64,000 nucleotides of DNA from the NCBI RefSeq assembly GCF_040654195.1, contig NZ_JBFAHM010000015.1:124001-188000 (forward strand). Reading direction: 5' to 3'. The position numbers were made by a program, and so were the translations under genes. The notes below the pieces were generated by a model. It saw only the letters and a list, made by a program, of their open reading frames with translations, was not told where the DNA came from and ran no database searches. The number at the start of each line of letters is the position of its first letter. Positions within the stretch are counted from its first letter, which is position 1. Positions 1 to 9,408 of the stretch are shown one piece after another. The DNA comes from Hamadaea sp013361475 (lineage in GTDB: Bacteria; Actinomycetota; Actinomycetes; Mycobacteriales; Micromonosporaceae).

Positions 1-1455
1 CGTCGCTTCACCGAGGCGGCGGACAAGGCCCCGCACCTCGGCGACATCGCCCGCGCCACCGGTCCGCAGCACGGACGACGTCATGCCGAGCAGCCTCAGG
101 GCCGTCTGCCCGGCCTCGGCGACGTCCGCGGGCAACCCGCGCAGATGTCGGCCGGTCGCGTCGATGTCCGCGCTGAGCGAGGCGGCGTCCCGCTCGTACG
201 CGTGCCGGGCGGCGTCGTGCAGCGCTTCGACCAGGGGATCGCCGACGCGTCCGGCGGTCTCGCGCAACGCGGCCATGGCGGCGTCGCCCTGCCCGGCCAG
301 GATCTCGGGGATCGTCATGGTCAGCAGCACCCGGACGCTCACCTCGGGATCCCGGGACAGCAGTGCATGCCGGGTCGCCTCGGCGACGTCCCCGGCCGCG
401 GCGTACCAGGCGGCCGCCCGGCCGTGCTGATGGTCGCGCAACGCGCCGTCCTCCAGCGACAGCTGGTGGTAGAGCATCTCGCGCAGCAACGGGTGGTACG
501 CGTACTCGCCGCCGTTGCTCGTCGCCCGGATCATGAGCTCGTCCTCGCGGGCGAGCCGGGTCAGCAGCCCGTCGGTGGCGCCGCCGCCGAGCGCCTCCGC
601 CAGCGATCCGGTCAGTCGTTCGGCGACACTGGTACGCAGCAGGAAGCGGCGTACCGGGTCGGGCACGCGGCTGAGCACCTCACCGGTGAGGTACTCCATG
701 ACGGTGCGTTCGTCGCCGGTGAACCGCGCGATTCCCTGATCGACCGCCTCGGGCTCCAGCGACATCGCCGCCAGGCGCAGGCCGACCGCCCAGCCGTCGG
801 TGCGGTCGAGCAGCGCGCGTACCTGCGGTTCGGACAGCCGTAGGTCGTACTGGGCGAACAGCCGGGTGACCTCGCCCGGATCGAAGGCGAGGTCGCGGGC
901 GCGTACTTCGGACAGCTCACCGCGCAGCCGCCACCGATGCAGCCGCATCGCCGGATCCGCTCGGCTGACCAGGACGACCTGGAGCTGGGGCGGGGCGTGC
1001 TCGATCAGCTCGCGGAGCTGTTCCAGGACGCCGACGTCCCGCAGGTGATGCAGGTCGTCCACGACCAGGATGGTCGGCGAGCCGATCATCGTGACGGTGC
1101 GCCGCAGCCGATCGAGTTCGGCCTTGCCGGCTCGGGTGACGGGCGGCGGCCCGGCGGTGTTGGCGAGGTCTCCGCCGACGGTCTCCGGTGACACGACGGC
1201 GCTGAGCAGCGCGTGCCGGGTCTGCCACCAGACGTGGGCGGGGGTGGCGTCGCGGGTGACGGTGACCCAGGCGATGCGCTCGCCGAAGCCGCGGCGCTTG
1301 CACCACTCCGCCACGGCGGTGGTCTTGCCGCTGCCGGCCCCGGCCGTCACCAGCAGTACGCGGGCGTGCCGCAGGCGGGCCGACAACAAGTCCCGCACTC
1401 GGGGTCGCTCGATGGGAGAGGGCGACTCGGGAATGCGCGACGACCAGGCGTCCAT
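1..1455 (-). CDS. MalT-like LuxR-family ATPase regulator, C-terminus outside window
   Basis: The frame stays open from an ATG at 1455 to the left edge, so only about 485 N-terminal residues are seen. A P-loop (GAGSGKTT, residues 39-46) and a Walker B segment ending VVDDLHH (about residues 130-138) mark an NTPase of the MalT/STAND type, followed by the helical region typical of these regulators (GWAVGLRLAAMSL). In this family a LuxR helix-turn-helix sits at the far C-terminus; that part lies beyond the window, so DNA binding is inferred. A GGGGGTGAG ribosome site lies just before the ATG. The MFS exporter gene lies 126 bp upstream on the same strand and may be functionally linked. Confidence 0.85.
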   Translation of the reverse strand, partial: MDAWSSRIPESPSPIERPRVRDLLSARLRHARVLLVTAGAGSGKTTAVAEWCKRRGFGERIAWVTVTRDATPAHVWWQTRHALLSAVVSPETVGGDLANTAGPPPVTRAGKAELDRLRRTVTMIGSPTILVVDDLHHLRDVGVLEQLRELIEHAPPQLQVVLVSRADPAMRLHRWRLRGELSEVRARDLAFDPGEVTRLFAQYDLRLSEPQVRALLDRTDGWAVGLRLAAMSLEPEAVDQGIARFTGDERTVMEYLTGEVLSRVPDPVRRFLLRTSVAERLTGSLAEALGGGATDGLLTRLAREDELMIRATSNGGEYAYHPLLREMLYHQLSLEDGALRDHQHGRAAAWYAAAGDVAEATRHALLSRDPEVSVRVLLTMTIPEILAGQGDAAMAALRETAGRVGDPLVEALHDAARHAYERDAASLSADIDATGRHLRGLPADVAEAGQTALRLLGMTSSVLRTGGAGDVAEVRGLVRRLGEAT

Positions 1456-1581
1456 CGCGCTCACCCCCAGTTTTCGCGGTCACTCGCAGAGCGCCGGATC
1501 CCTCGCTGCCGACCTCGTCAGAATAGGTCCGGCCGGTGGTGCTGCGGGCCGGTTCAGCCGCAGTTCAGGGCCCTCGCCGGG

Positions 1582-3090
1582 CTAGGCGGCCGGGACTTCG
1601 GCGCCGGAACGGGACGACTGGGCACGAGCCGCCGGGGCGTGCAGCGTGTGCGTTGTGCCCGCCGCCGCGGTGGCGTAGTCCAGCGGTCGCGGCTTGCCCG
1701 GGCGAAGCCGCCCGATCAGCAGGGCCACGAGGACGCCCAGGACGCACCAGATTGCCATGGCGATCGCCGTACGCGAGACGCCGGCCGCGAGCGCGCTGGC
1801 GGTGGAGTCACCGGCCGCTACCCGGTGAGCCGCGACGCCGGCGTAGATGGAGGCGACGATCGCCGTCATGACCGAGGCGCCGACGTAGCGGGCCATGTTG
1901 GACACGCCGGACGCCGCTCCCACCTCGTCCGGCGAGACGACGGCGGTGGAGATGGACGAGGCCGGGCCGTTCTGGAGGCTCATGCCGACGGCCGACGCCA
2001 CCAACGGGATGACGAACGCGGCGTATTTCCAGGTGTCGTCGACGAACGCGAGCCAGACGAACGCCACCGTCATGATGACGAACCCGGAGACGATCGTCGT
2101 CCGCGCCCCGATCTTGCCCACGATCGGCGTGATGAGCGGTGCGAGGATGACGGCGGCCGCCGCGACCGGCAGCGTCGCCAGCCCGGCCTGCAGCGCGCTC
2201 ATCCCCAACGTGGCCGGATCCTGGAAGTAGAGACTGATCACGTACATGATCGCGTTCAGTGTCCCGGACCCGATGAGGATCGACACGGTCGCGCCGACGA
2301 GCACCTTGTTGCGCAGCAGCCGCAGATCGAGCAGCGGCGCGGCCCGTCGCTGCTCGACGACGACGAAGGCGACGAGAGCGGCGACGGACAGGACGAGGCA
2401 GCCGATCGTCCGGCCGGACAGCCAACCCCACTCCTGGCCCTTGCTCAGCGCGAAGATGAGCGCCGCGAGCGTGAGGGCGATGAGCAGGGTGCCGGGGAAG
2501 TCGATGGAGCGGGATCGGTTGGGATCCCGCGATTCGGCGGTCCGCGCCAGGGTCAGCGGGATGCAGGCGGCCGCGATCACGGCGTCGATCCAGAACAGCC
2601 CCTGCCAGCCGGTGACCTCGACGAGCAGCCCACCCACCAGAGGACCGGCGGCCGCGCCGATGGCCGACGCGGCGCCCCACAACGTCACGGCGCGTAGTTG
2701 CTCCTCGCCGGTGTTGGCCGCCGACAGCAGGCTCATCCCGCAGGCGAGGATGGTGGAACCGGCCGCGCCCTGAATGCAGCGGCCCGCGATCACACCGCCA
2801 CCGCCCTGCGCGAGCGCGATCATCGCGCACGACGCCACGAACAGCAGCAACCCGCCGAGGAAGATCTTGCGACGGCCGAACACGTCCCCGAGCGCGCCGG
2901 CTGTCACGATGGTCGCCGCGCCGACCAGGGAGTATCCGGTCACCGCCCACTGCAGGGTGGAGACGGGCGTACCGGTGTCGTCGGAGATCGCCGGCAGCAG
3001 GATCGCCACCGCGGAGGTGTTGGCGTTGACGACCAGCGCCGAGACGCAGGTCGCGAGAAGCGTCCCGGAGGAACCGCGGCGATCCGTCAC
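1582..3090 (-). CDS. DHA2-type MFS drug exporter (EmrB/QacA-like)
   Basis: A 502-residue integral membrane protein with the length and roughly 14 hydrophobic segments of the DHA2 proton antiporters. The motif A loop between helices 2 and 3 reads GDVFGRRKIF, and the first helix carries NANTSAVAILLPAI, typical of this group. Such proteins export drugs or other amphiphilic compounds. I placed the start at GTG 3090, because GAGGTG lies 7 bases upstream; a GTG five codons earlier (3105) is possible. The regulator at 1-1455 lies downstream in the same direction. The gene is divergent from the P-type ATPase, with about 140 bp between the starts for both promoters. Substrate cannot be predicted. Confidence 0.9.
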   Translation of the reverse strand: MTDRRGSSGTLLATCVSALVVNANTSAVAILLPAISDDTGTPVSTLQWAVTGYSLVGAATIVTAGALGDVFGRRKIFLGGLLLFVASCAMIALAQGGGGVIAGRCIQGAAGSTILACGMSLLSAANTGEEQLRAVTLWGAASAIGAAAGPLVGGLLVEVTGWQGLFWIDAVIAAACIPLTLARTAESRDPNRSRSIDFPGTLLIALTLAALIFALSKGQEWGWLSGRTIGCLVLSVAALVAFVVVEQRRAAPLLDLRLLRNKVLVGATVSILIGSGTLNAIMYVISLYFQDPATLGMSALQAGLATLPVAAAAVILAPLITPIVGKIGARTTIVSGFVIMTVAFVWLAFVDDTWKYAAFVIPLVASAVGMSLQNGPASSISTAVVSPDEVGAASGVSNMARYVGASVMTAIVASIYAGVAAHRVAAGDSTASALAAGVSRTAIAMAIWCVLGVLVALLIGRLRPGKPRPLDYATAAAGTTHTLHAPAARAQSSRSGAEVPAA

Positions 3091-3227
3091 GTCGATCCAC
3101 CTCACTCACAGCGATGGCAGCGCAGGACCAGGAGATCAGCCGGAGACAAGATCCGGTTCACCCGCGGCGGGTGAGGGTCGCGAACCCCGGTCGCGGCGAT
3201 GATCGGGGATACGAGGGGGTGGGGGTC

Positions 3228-5996
3228 GTGGTGGTGGAGAGCAGGCCCGGCGTGATGGCCACACCCGGCGGGCCGGCATACGCCCGGTCGTACGCCGACG
3301 TCGCCGCGGCCGCCGGAGTGCGACCCGAGCAGGGACTCAGCAGCAGCGAGGCGCAGGCTCGGCTGACGAAGTACGGCCCGAACCGGTTGGCGGGCGGGAA
3401 GAAGGAGTCGGCGCTCGCCGCGTTCGTGCGTCAGTACCGCGACTTCATGCAGATCATCCTGCTGGTCGCGGCGATCGTGAACCTGATCGTGACCAAGAGC
3501 TGGTCGACGACGATCGTGCTGGCCGGGCTGACCGTGTTCAACGCCGTCATCGGACTGCGGCAGGAGGCCAAGGCGGAGGAGAGCGTCCGCGCACTGCAAC
3601 AGATGATGAAGACGATCGCCCGCGTACGCCGGGACGGGCAGGCGGTCGAGATCGACGCCGAGCAGCTCGTCCCCGGTGACGTCGTCCTGCTGGAGGCGGG
3701 GAACCGGGTGCCGGCCGACGGCCGGGTCGGCGTCGCGGCCACGTTGGAGATCGAGGAGGCCGCCCTGACCGGGGAGAGTCTCCCGGTCGGCAAGACGGTC
3801 GACGTGGTCCCCGGCGACGACGTCGCGCTGGGCGACCGCACCTGTATGGCGTACATGAACACCTCCGTGACCCGGGGCCGCGGTGAGCTGGTGGTGACCG
3901 CGACCGGGATGGACACGGAGATCGGCCACATCGCCCACCTCCTGGCCGGCACCGAGGCGGGCAAGACCCCGTTGCAGAAGCAGCTCGACGGCCTGTCGAA
4001 GATCATCGCGACGATTGCCGCGGTGGCCCTGGTCTTCGTCGTGGTGCTGGGGCTGATTCGCGGCCAGTCGTTCGACACGCTGTTCATCACCGGCGTGGCC
4101 CTGGCCGTGGCGGCGATCCCCACCGGCCTGCCCGCGGTCGTGACCGCCCTGCTGTCGATCGGCACCCGGGACATCGCCGCGCGAAACGCGATCGTCAAAC
4201 GGCTGCCCGCGGTCGAGACGCTCGGCGCGACCTCGGTGATCTGCTCGGACAAGACCGGCACCCTGACCCTGAACAAGATGACCGCACGGGAGCTGGTCAT
4301 TCCCGGACAGCAACGGTTCACCGTCAGCGGCGAGGGTTACGGCACCGAGGGCAAGATCACCCACGTCGGCGGGTCCGACTTCGAGCTGGACCCGTATCTG
4401 CTGCCGATGGCGTTGTGCGCCGACGCCGTGCTGGACGGTGAGAACCTGATCGGTGACCCGACCGAGGGCGCGCTGATCGTGCTGGCCGCCAAGGGCGGGC
4501 TGAACATCTCCGAGACCCGCGCCGGCTTCCCGCGCGTCGCCGAGGTCCCGTTCGACTCGGACTACAAGTTCATGGCGACCTTCCACGAGATGACCGACGA
4601 CACCGGCAAAGCGGTGATCCGCTGCTACGTCAAAGGCGCGCCGGACGTCCTGATCGCCAAGGCGTCGTCCTACCGCGACCCGTCCGGTGCGGTGGTGCCG
4701 GTCACGGCCGAGAACAAGGCGCTCGCATCGGCGGCGAACGACCGGATCGCCGCCGCGGGGGAGCGGGTCATGGTGGTCGCGCAACGCGACTTCGACCCGG
4801 CCACGTTCGACCCGGCCGCCGATCTCCTTCCAGAGGTACGCGACCTGACGTTGCTGGCGATGGTCGGCATCGTCGACCCGCCGCGGCCGGAGGCCAAGGC
4901 CGCGATCGCCGAATGCCGGGCCGCCGGCATCCGCGTACGCATGATCACCGGCGACCACGCGACGACCGCCGCGGCGATCGCCCGGGAACTCGGCATCGAA
5001 GGCCGCGCCCTGACCGGCGCGCAGTTCTCGGCGATGACCGACGACCAACTGCTCCAGGAGCTGCCCGGCATCGGCGTGATCGCCCGGGTCGCCCCCGAGG
5101 ACAAACTCCGCCTCGTACGCCTGCTGCAGGAGAGCGGCAACGTCGTCGCGATGACCGGCGACGGGGTCAACGACGCACCGGCGTTGAAGGCGGCCGACAT
5201 CGGCGTCGCCATGGGCATCACCGGCACGGAGGTGTCCAAGGAAGCCGCCGTCATGATCCTCACCGACGACAACTTCGCGACGATCGTGGGCGCCGTCGAG
5301 TACGGCCGGTCCCTCTACGACAACCTGCTGAAGTACCTGCGCTTCCAGATGTCCACCCTGGTCGCGTACATCGCGATCTTCCTGGCCGCCGGGGTGCTCA
5401 ACATCGCCGCCGGTGCGCCGTTGAACCCGATGCAGATCCTCTGGCTCAACATGGTCATCGACGTCCCGATCGCGATCGCGCTCGGCTTCGACAAGCCGAC
5501 GGCCGGTCTGATGGAACGGCCGCCCCGGCCGGTCGGCGCACCCGTGCTGTCCCGCGCCAACTGGATCCGGCTCTGCGTACAAGGGGCGGTCATGACCATC
5601 GGGTCGCTGGTGGCGTACCAGATCGGCGACGGGCAGGGCGGACCGGTGCTGGGCGCGACCATGCTGCTCACCACGCTGTCGCTGTTCCACCTCGTCGGCG
5701 GTCTGTTGTCGCGGGACCAGGTCGGCACGATCTTCGACCGGTCCGCCATCCCCGGCGCGCAGCAACTGCGGCGGTACGGCATCGCACTGGTCGCGATCAT
5801 CGCCGTGACCGCGTTCGACATCCTCCACCGCATCTTCGGCACGACGTCGCTCGGCGGCCGGGAATGGCTGATCAGCATCGGGCTCGCCGCGACCCTGCTC
5901 GTCGTCGAGGAGCTGATCAAGGTCGTCGTGCGCCGCGGTGCGCGTACGCCGGAGGCGGCGGCCGTTCAGGGCGGCCGGGTGCCCCGAGCCGCTTGA
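3228..5996 (+). CDS. P-type cation-transporting ATPase (P2 class)
   Basis: A 922-residue ATPase with all P2-class parts in order: an N-terminal cation-ATPase domain (about residues 15-80), an actuator with TGES, the phosphorylation site DKTGTLT (Asp341), the nucleotide domain with KGAPD, the hinge TGDGVNDAP (about 640-650), and a C-terminal membrane domain. It would couple ATP hydrolysis to cation movement across the plasma membrane. The membrane motif before the phosphorylation site reads I-P-T-G-L-P (Thr299), where calcium and sodium pumps have PEGLP, so the ion is uncertain. I chose GTG 3228 because GAGGGGG precedes it by 8 bases; ATG 3255 is an alternative. Its stop nearly meets the convergent GDPD gene. 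Confidence 0.93.
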   Translation: MVVESRPGVMATPGGPAYARSYADVAAAAGVRPEQGLSSSEAQARLTKYGPNRLAGGKKESALAAFVRQYRDFMQIILLVAAIVNLIVTKSWSTTIVLAGLTVFNAVIGLRQEAKAEESVRALQQMMKTIARVRRDGQAVEIDAEQLVPGDVVLLEAGNRVPADGRVGVAATLEIEEAALTGESLPVGKTVDVVPGDDVALGDRTCMAYMNTSVTRGRGELVVTATGMDTEIGHIAHLLAGTEAGKTPLQKQLDGLSKIIATIAAVALVFVVVLGLIRGQSFDTLFITGVALAVAAIPTGLPAVVTALLSIGTRDIAARNAIVKRLPAVETLGATSVICSDKTGTLTLNKMTARELVIPGQQRFTVSGEGYGTEGKITHVGGSDFELDPYLLPMALCADAVLDGENLIGDPTEGALIVLAAKGGLNISETRAGFPRVAEVPFDSDYKFMATFHEMTDDTGKAVIRCYVKGAPDVLIAKASSYRDPSGAVVPVTAENKALASAANDRIAAAGERVMVVAQRDFDPATFDPAADLLPEVRDLTLLAMVGIVDPPRPEAKAAIAECRAAGIRVRMITGDHATTAAAIARELGIEGRALTGAQFSAMTDDQLLQELPGIGVIARVAPEDKLRLVRLLQESGNVVAMTGDGVNDAPALKAADIGVAMGITGTEVSKEAAVMILTDDNFATIVGAVEYGRSLYDNLLKYLRFQMSTLVAYIAIFLAAGVLNIAAGAPLNPMQILWLNMVIDVPIAIALGFDKPTAGLMERPPRPVGAPVLSRANWIRLCVQGAVMTIGSLVAYQIGDGQGGPVLGATMLLTTLSLFHLVGGLLSRDQVGTIFDRSAIPGAQQLRRYGIALVAIIAVTAFDILHRIFGTTSLGGREWLISIGLAATLLVVEELIKVVVRRGARTPEAAAVQGGRVPRAA

Positions 5997-6005
5997 CCCA
6001 GCTGA

Positions 6006-7001
6006 CTAGGACGCTCTACGCAGTGTGGCCACCCGGTCGACCCGGTTGGTCCAGATGACACCGCTGTAGCCGGCCGGCAGCCGTTTCCAGTCGTCGGCCG
6101 AGTCGAAGCCCTCGGAGAACCCGCCGTCACCGGCCACGAGCACGACCCGGGTGTCCTTGGCGGCCATCCGGTCCACGAACTTGACCGGCCAGCCCCACAG
6201 ATAAGGCGCGTACGCCTCCGGGATGTGCAGCTGCCGGTGGGCGCAGGCGTCCGGCACGTATCCGGTCGCGCCGACGGCGATGTACTTCAGCAGGCAGTCC
6301 TTCATGATCGCTTTCGACATGACGCGTACCCGCGGGAGCCGGGCGGCCAACGCCGCGATCGGCTCGTCGCCGCCGTAGACACTGATCTTGGTCAGCCGCT
6401 CGGCGGGCACCGTCGCGAGGTATGCGGCCAGGACTTCGCCCTCCGTCGGTTCGCCGCTCTTGACGTCGATGAGGAACTCCCGGTCGGGGAACGCGGTCAG
6501 CACGTCCTCAATGGCCGGCATCTTGCCGACGCCCTTGCCGCGGAACGGAAAAGTCGCTCCACCGTCGGCGGTGTAGTGGTATCCGATGTCGAGCTTCTGC
6601 AGGTCGGCGAGAGTGTGATCGCGGACCTTGCCCGTGCTGTTCGTGCGGCAGCCCAGTTCGTGGTCGTGGAAGACGGCGATCCGGTCGTCCTGGGTCACCT
6701 GGATGTCGAACTCCACGATGTCGGCGCCCGCGTCGAAGGCCGCGCGCATGGACTCGATCGTGTTCTCCAGGTACGGATGCTCCGGCGGGTAGATCACCTC
6801 GGCCGTGCAGGTGTCGCCGTCGACGCTCCCGACGTCGAAGGTCTGCGCCAGCCCACGATGAGCCAGCAGCAGCGGCGCGCGGCCGTCGTCGCCCGCGAGC
6901 CACGAGCTGTTGTTGACGTACGCGGCCGCGACGAGGGCCAGAACGCAGGCGAGCGAGATGAGGAGGATGCGGCGGCGACGGGAGCGTTTCTGTGCGTGCA
7001 C
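6006..7001 (-). CDS. Membrane-anchored glycerophosphodiester phosphodiesterase family protein
   Basis: The product (331 residues from GTG 7001) starts with a basic stretch and one hydrophobic helix, so the rest probably lies outside the membrane as an anchored domain. GDPD motifs follow: AHRG, then ENT about 40 residues later, then EFDIQVTQD and FHDHEL, which supply the metal-binding and catalytic residues of this TIM-barrel family. The family hydrolyses glycerophosphodiesters to glycerol 3-phosphate and an alcohol. The loop between HRG and ENT is longer than usual and holds a lone Cys. An upstream GTG at 7055 would add 18 residues but lacks a ribosome site. It is divergent from the AhpD-like gene. 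Confidence 0.85.
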   Translation of the reverse strand: MHAQKRSRRRRILLISLACVLALVAAAYVNNSSWLAGDDGRAPLLLAHRGLAQTFDVGSVDGDTCTAEVIYPPEHPYLENTIESMRAAFDAGADIVEFDIQVTQDDRIAVFHDHELGCRTNSTGKVRDHTLADLQKLDIGYHYTADGGATFPFRGKGVGKMPAIEDVLTAFPDREFLIDVKSGEPTEGEVLAAYLATVPAERLTKISVYGGDEPIAALAARLPRVRVMSKAIMKDCLLKYIAVGATGYVPDACAHRQLHIPEAYAPYLWGWPVKFVDRMAAKDTRVVLVAGDGGFSEGFDSADDWKRLPAGYSGVIWTNRVDRVATLRRAS

Positions 7002-7117
7002 CGAAGCAGTGTCCCAGCCTTTCCGTGGAGCTTCGTTCCGTGGAGCGCCGAACACGCCCGCGTAAGGAAGGCGACCGGAGGACCCCTCGGGTCTGCTTTC
7101 GACGGCACAATGTCGCC

Positions 7118-7705
7118 ATGTTCATCGAGACGACGCCCGAGCAGGCCGCGACCGGTTCCACTGCCGAGTATTACCAGCAGCAACGGGCCGCGTGGGGATT
7201 CCTGCCCAACTACGCCGGCGCGTTCGGTCACCGTCCGGACGTGGCGCAGGCGTGGAACGCGCTCAATCTCGCCATCCGGGGCGGGATGGATCGCCGGCGG
7301 TTCGAGATCGCCACGATCGCCGCCGCCCGGGCGCTGCGGTCGACGTATTGCACGGCTGCCCACTCGAAGTTCCTGCGGGACGTCTGCGGCGACGAGGCTT
7401 CGCTCCGCCGCATCGCCGAGTCGCCGGACGGTGAGAGCCTCGACGAGCAGGACCGCGCCGTGTACCGGTTCGCGACGAAGGTCGCGACGGATGCCGCGTC
7501 GGTGCAGCAGGGTGATGTCGACGAGTTGCACGCCGTCGGGCTCGCGGACCGCGACATCGCCGACATCGTGTACGCGGCGGCCGCGCGTAGCTTCTTCACC
7601 CGGGTGCTCGACGGGCTCGGGGCGCAGCTCGACGTGGAGATCGCCGAGGAGTTCGATCCCGAGTTGTACGCGACGATGGTGGTCGGCCGGGAAGCCGCCG
7701 CCTGA
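7118..7705 (+). CDS. AhpD-like/carboxymuconolactone decarboxylase-family protein
   Basis: A 195-residue all-helical protein of the AhpD/CMD fold. The core has EIATIAAARALRS followed by T-Y-C-T-A-A-H, the position of the CxxC...H active site of AhpD peroxidases. Here the first cysteine is replaced by serine (S-T-Y-C), so the usual two-cysteine peroxidase cycle looks impaired. The remaining Cys and His are kept. Members of this family act as thiol peroxidases or decarboxylases, often under oxidative stress. The following GNAT gene lies 68 bp downstream on the same strand. The exact substrate cannot be told. Confidence 0.82.
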   Translation: MFIETTPEQAATGSTAEYYQQQRAAWGFLPNYAGAFGHRPDVAQAWNALNLAIRGGMDRRRFEIATIAAARALRSTYCTAAHSKFLRDVCGDEASLRRIAESPDGESLDEQDRAVYRFATKVATDAASVQQGDVDELHAVGLADRDIADIVYAAAARSFFTRVLDGLGAQLDVEIAEEFDPELYATMVVGREAAA

Positions 7706-7773
7706 TCGGAGTACTCGGTCGCCAGGCCGTATTCGGTTCGCCCGGCGGCTGGTCGACCTGACAGGATGCCGCG

Positions 7774-8259
7774 ATGGCGTACAAGATCCGGAAGGCCGTG
7801 GCCGACGACGCGGCGTTCCTGGCCGAGATGCTGCTGGCGGCGTTCGACTGGCGGGGCACCGGCCGGTTCACCTTGTCCGAAGTCCTTGCCCGGCCGGACG
7901 TCGCGCACTATGTCGCCGGGTGGCCGCGCTCGGGTGATCTGGGTGTCGTCGCGGTCGACGAGGCCGGCGTCCCGGCCGGGGCCTGCTGGCTGCGGTACCT
8001 GCCGGCCGACGATCCCGGCTACGGCTGGGTCGCCGCCGACGTCCCGGAGATCACGCTCGGTGTGGCCGACGCCCACCGGCGTCGCGGGCTCGGCCGGATG
8101 CTGCTGCGCGAGCTGCTGGTCGTGGCCCGCGAGGCGGGCATCGCGCAGCTGTCGCTGTCGGTGGAGCCGGACAATCACGCACGTGGCCTGTATCTGGCCG
8201 AAGGCTTCGAGGTGGTCGGCGGGGACGGCGGAGCGGAAACCCTCAGCCGCCGTCCCTGA
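7774..8259 (+). CDS. GNAT-family N-acetyltransferase
   Basis: A 161-residue single-domain acetyltransferase. The acetyl-CoA binding signature R-R-R-G-L-G-R-M-L-L follows the strand ITLGVADAHR in the middle of the protein. The C-terminal half has SLSVEPDNHARGLYLAEGFEVVG, the typical GNAT strand-helix-strand ending with the GF motif. GNAT enzymes transfer acetyl from acetyl-CoA to an amine on a small molecule or protein; the acceptor cannot be inferred. It may be cotranscribed with the AhpD-like gene just upstream. Confidence 0.88.
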   Translation: MAYKIRKAVADDAAFLAEMLLAAFDWRGTGRFTLSEVLARPDVAHYVAGWPRSGDLGVVAVDEAGVPAGACWLRYLPADDPGYGWVAADVPEITLGVADAHRRRGLGRMLLRELLVVAREAGIAQLSLSVEPDNHARGLYLAEGFEVVGGDGGAETLSRRP

Positions 8260-8281
8260 CGTCCGGAGTGGTGCGGTGTGC

Positions 8282-8731
8282 TCAGCAGAACGGTGCGACC
8301 GGGACGGTCGTGGTGCTGGGCAGCCCGGCCGGCGGTTCGCCCGTGAACGCCAGCCGCATGTCGGTGTAGAACTCGTTGCCGCACAGGTGCTGCGGGGCGC
8401 TCAGCGTGACGGTGACCGGGATGCTCACCGTGGCGCCGGTGGCGCAGTTCGGGTCGCACAGGTTGACCGTCGCGGTGCCCGTGCCGGAGACGGTGCCGTT
8501 GCTGGTGCTGTCGGACCAATTGGTCCAGGTCAGGTCGGACAGCTTCAGTGAAGAGTCGACGGAGACCGGCGCGGTCGTCGGTGCCACGGCGGCGGATGCG
8601 GGAGTCTTCCCGTTCGCGGCGAGGTAGATGGCCTGACCGTCGGCGGCCGAGGCGGACATGGCGGACGGGACGAGACCGGCGGCGACGATCGTGGCGGTCG
8701 CGATCGATGCGGTGAACAGCTTCCGTCGCAT
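8282..8731 (-). CDS. Secreted hypothetical protein with four cysteines
   Basis: A 149-residue protein with a clear Sec signal peptide (MRRKLFTASIATATIVAAGL, cleavage likely after SASA near residue 29). The mature part is rich in Ser, Thr and Val, as in beta-sandwich exported proteins. It has exactly four cysteines (NLCDPNC, HLCG and the C-terminal APFC), enough for two disulfides. I do not recognise a named domain. An AT-richer stretch of about 190 bp upstream (8732-8924) likely holds its promoter. Confidence 0.75.
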   Translation of the reverse strand: MRRKLFTASIATATIVAAGLVPSAMSASAADGQAIYLAANGKTPASAAVAPTTAPVSVDSSLKLSDLTWTNWSDSTSNGTVSGTGTATVNLCDPNCATGATVSIPVTVTLSAPQHLCGNEFYTDMRLAFTGEPPAGLPSTTTVPVAPFC

Positions 8732-8924
8732 GGGGGTGCTCCCTCGCGGTTGTGCGGGTCAAGACGACTACGGCGAGTATTCCCTCGGTTACAGCGACTC
8801 GTCTACCGTACTTTTCGCCAGGATGGAGAAGTTTCGACCTGTCCGGAGGTTTTCACCCGTATTTTCTGTCCTGTCCCCGGTATAAATTCGCCGCACATTG
8901 CCGAATATCCGGTTCAGCCCCCGC

Positions 8925-9275
8925 TCACGGCTGGTCCGTCTGCACGATGTCCACCGAGATCTCCACCGCAGGGACCGTCCCTCGGTTCTCCAGCCAGTGC
9001 AGGGTGTCACGGTCTTCGGGCCAGCCGACCCCGGGACCGTAGTCCGTGGTGGTGCCGTCCCGATGGTCGGTGATCGTCCCCTGGAGCACGTAGACGGTCC
9101 CGGGCCGGCCTCGATGGTCGTGCAGCGGGCCGAAGACGCCGCCGGGTTCGATCGTCACCATACGCATCCGAAGCTGCCGCCCGGCCAGGCCCTCGATCTC
9201 AGGCCCGAGGTCCACCGTGGCCAGTAGCTCCACCGACACCCCGCTCGACGGCGGCACCGCCTGTTCGTCGCTCAC
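8925..9275 (-). CDS. Small cupin-domain protein
   Basis: A 116-residue single cupin. Motif 1 appears as GPLHDHRGRPGTVYVLQG (metal-binding His pair and glycine turn), and motif 2 as GPGVGWPEDRDTLHWLENRG with the second His. Cupins of this size are metal-binding small-molecule enzymes or sensors; nothing here fixes the substrate. The start is a GTG preceded by GGAGAGG. It is divergent from the S4-domain gene, with 133 bp between starts. Confidence 0.82.
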   Translation of the reverse strand: MSDEQAVPPSSGVSVELLATVDLGPEIEGLAGRQLRMRMVTIEPGGVFGPLHDHRGRPGTVYVLQGTITDHRDGTTTDYGPGVGWPEDRDTLHWLENRGTVPAVEISVDIVQTDQP

Positions 9276-9408
9276 TGTGCTGTCCTCTCCGCCGAGGTAT
9301 GCCGGCCGCGACCGACCCGGTTCGATTATCGGGCCTGGTCAGCGTCTCGACGGCGAAGTCTCGCGAGTCGCGTGAAACGGCCCGGGCCGCAGGGTCGATG
9401 ATGCAGGG

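Noticed and set aside
3102..5828. A 908-codon frame opposite the P-type ATPase
   Set aside because: Its translation is dominated by His, Asp, Arg and Gln, the mark of an antisense shadow of a high-GC gene.
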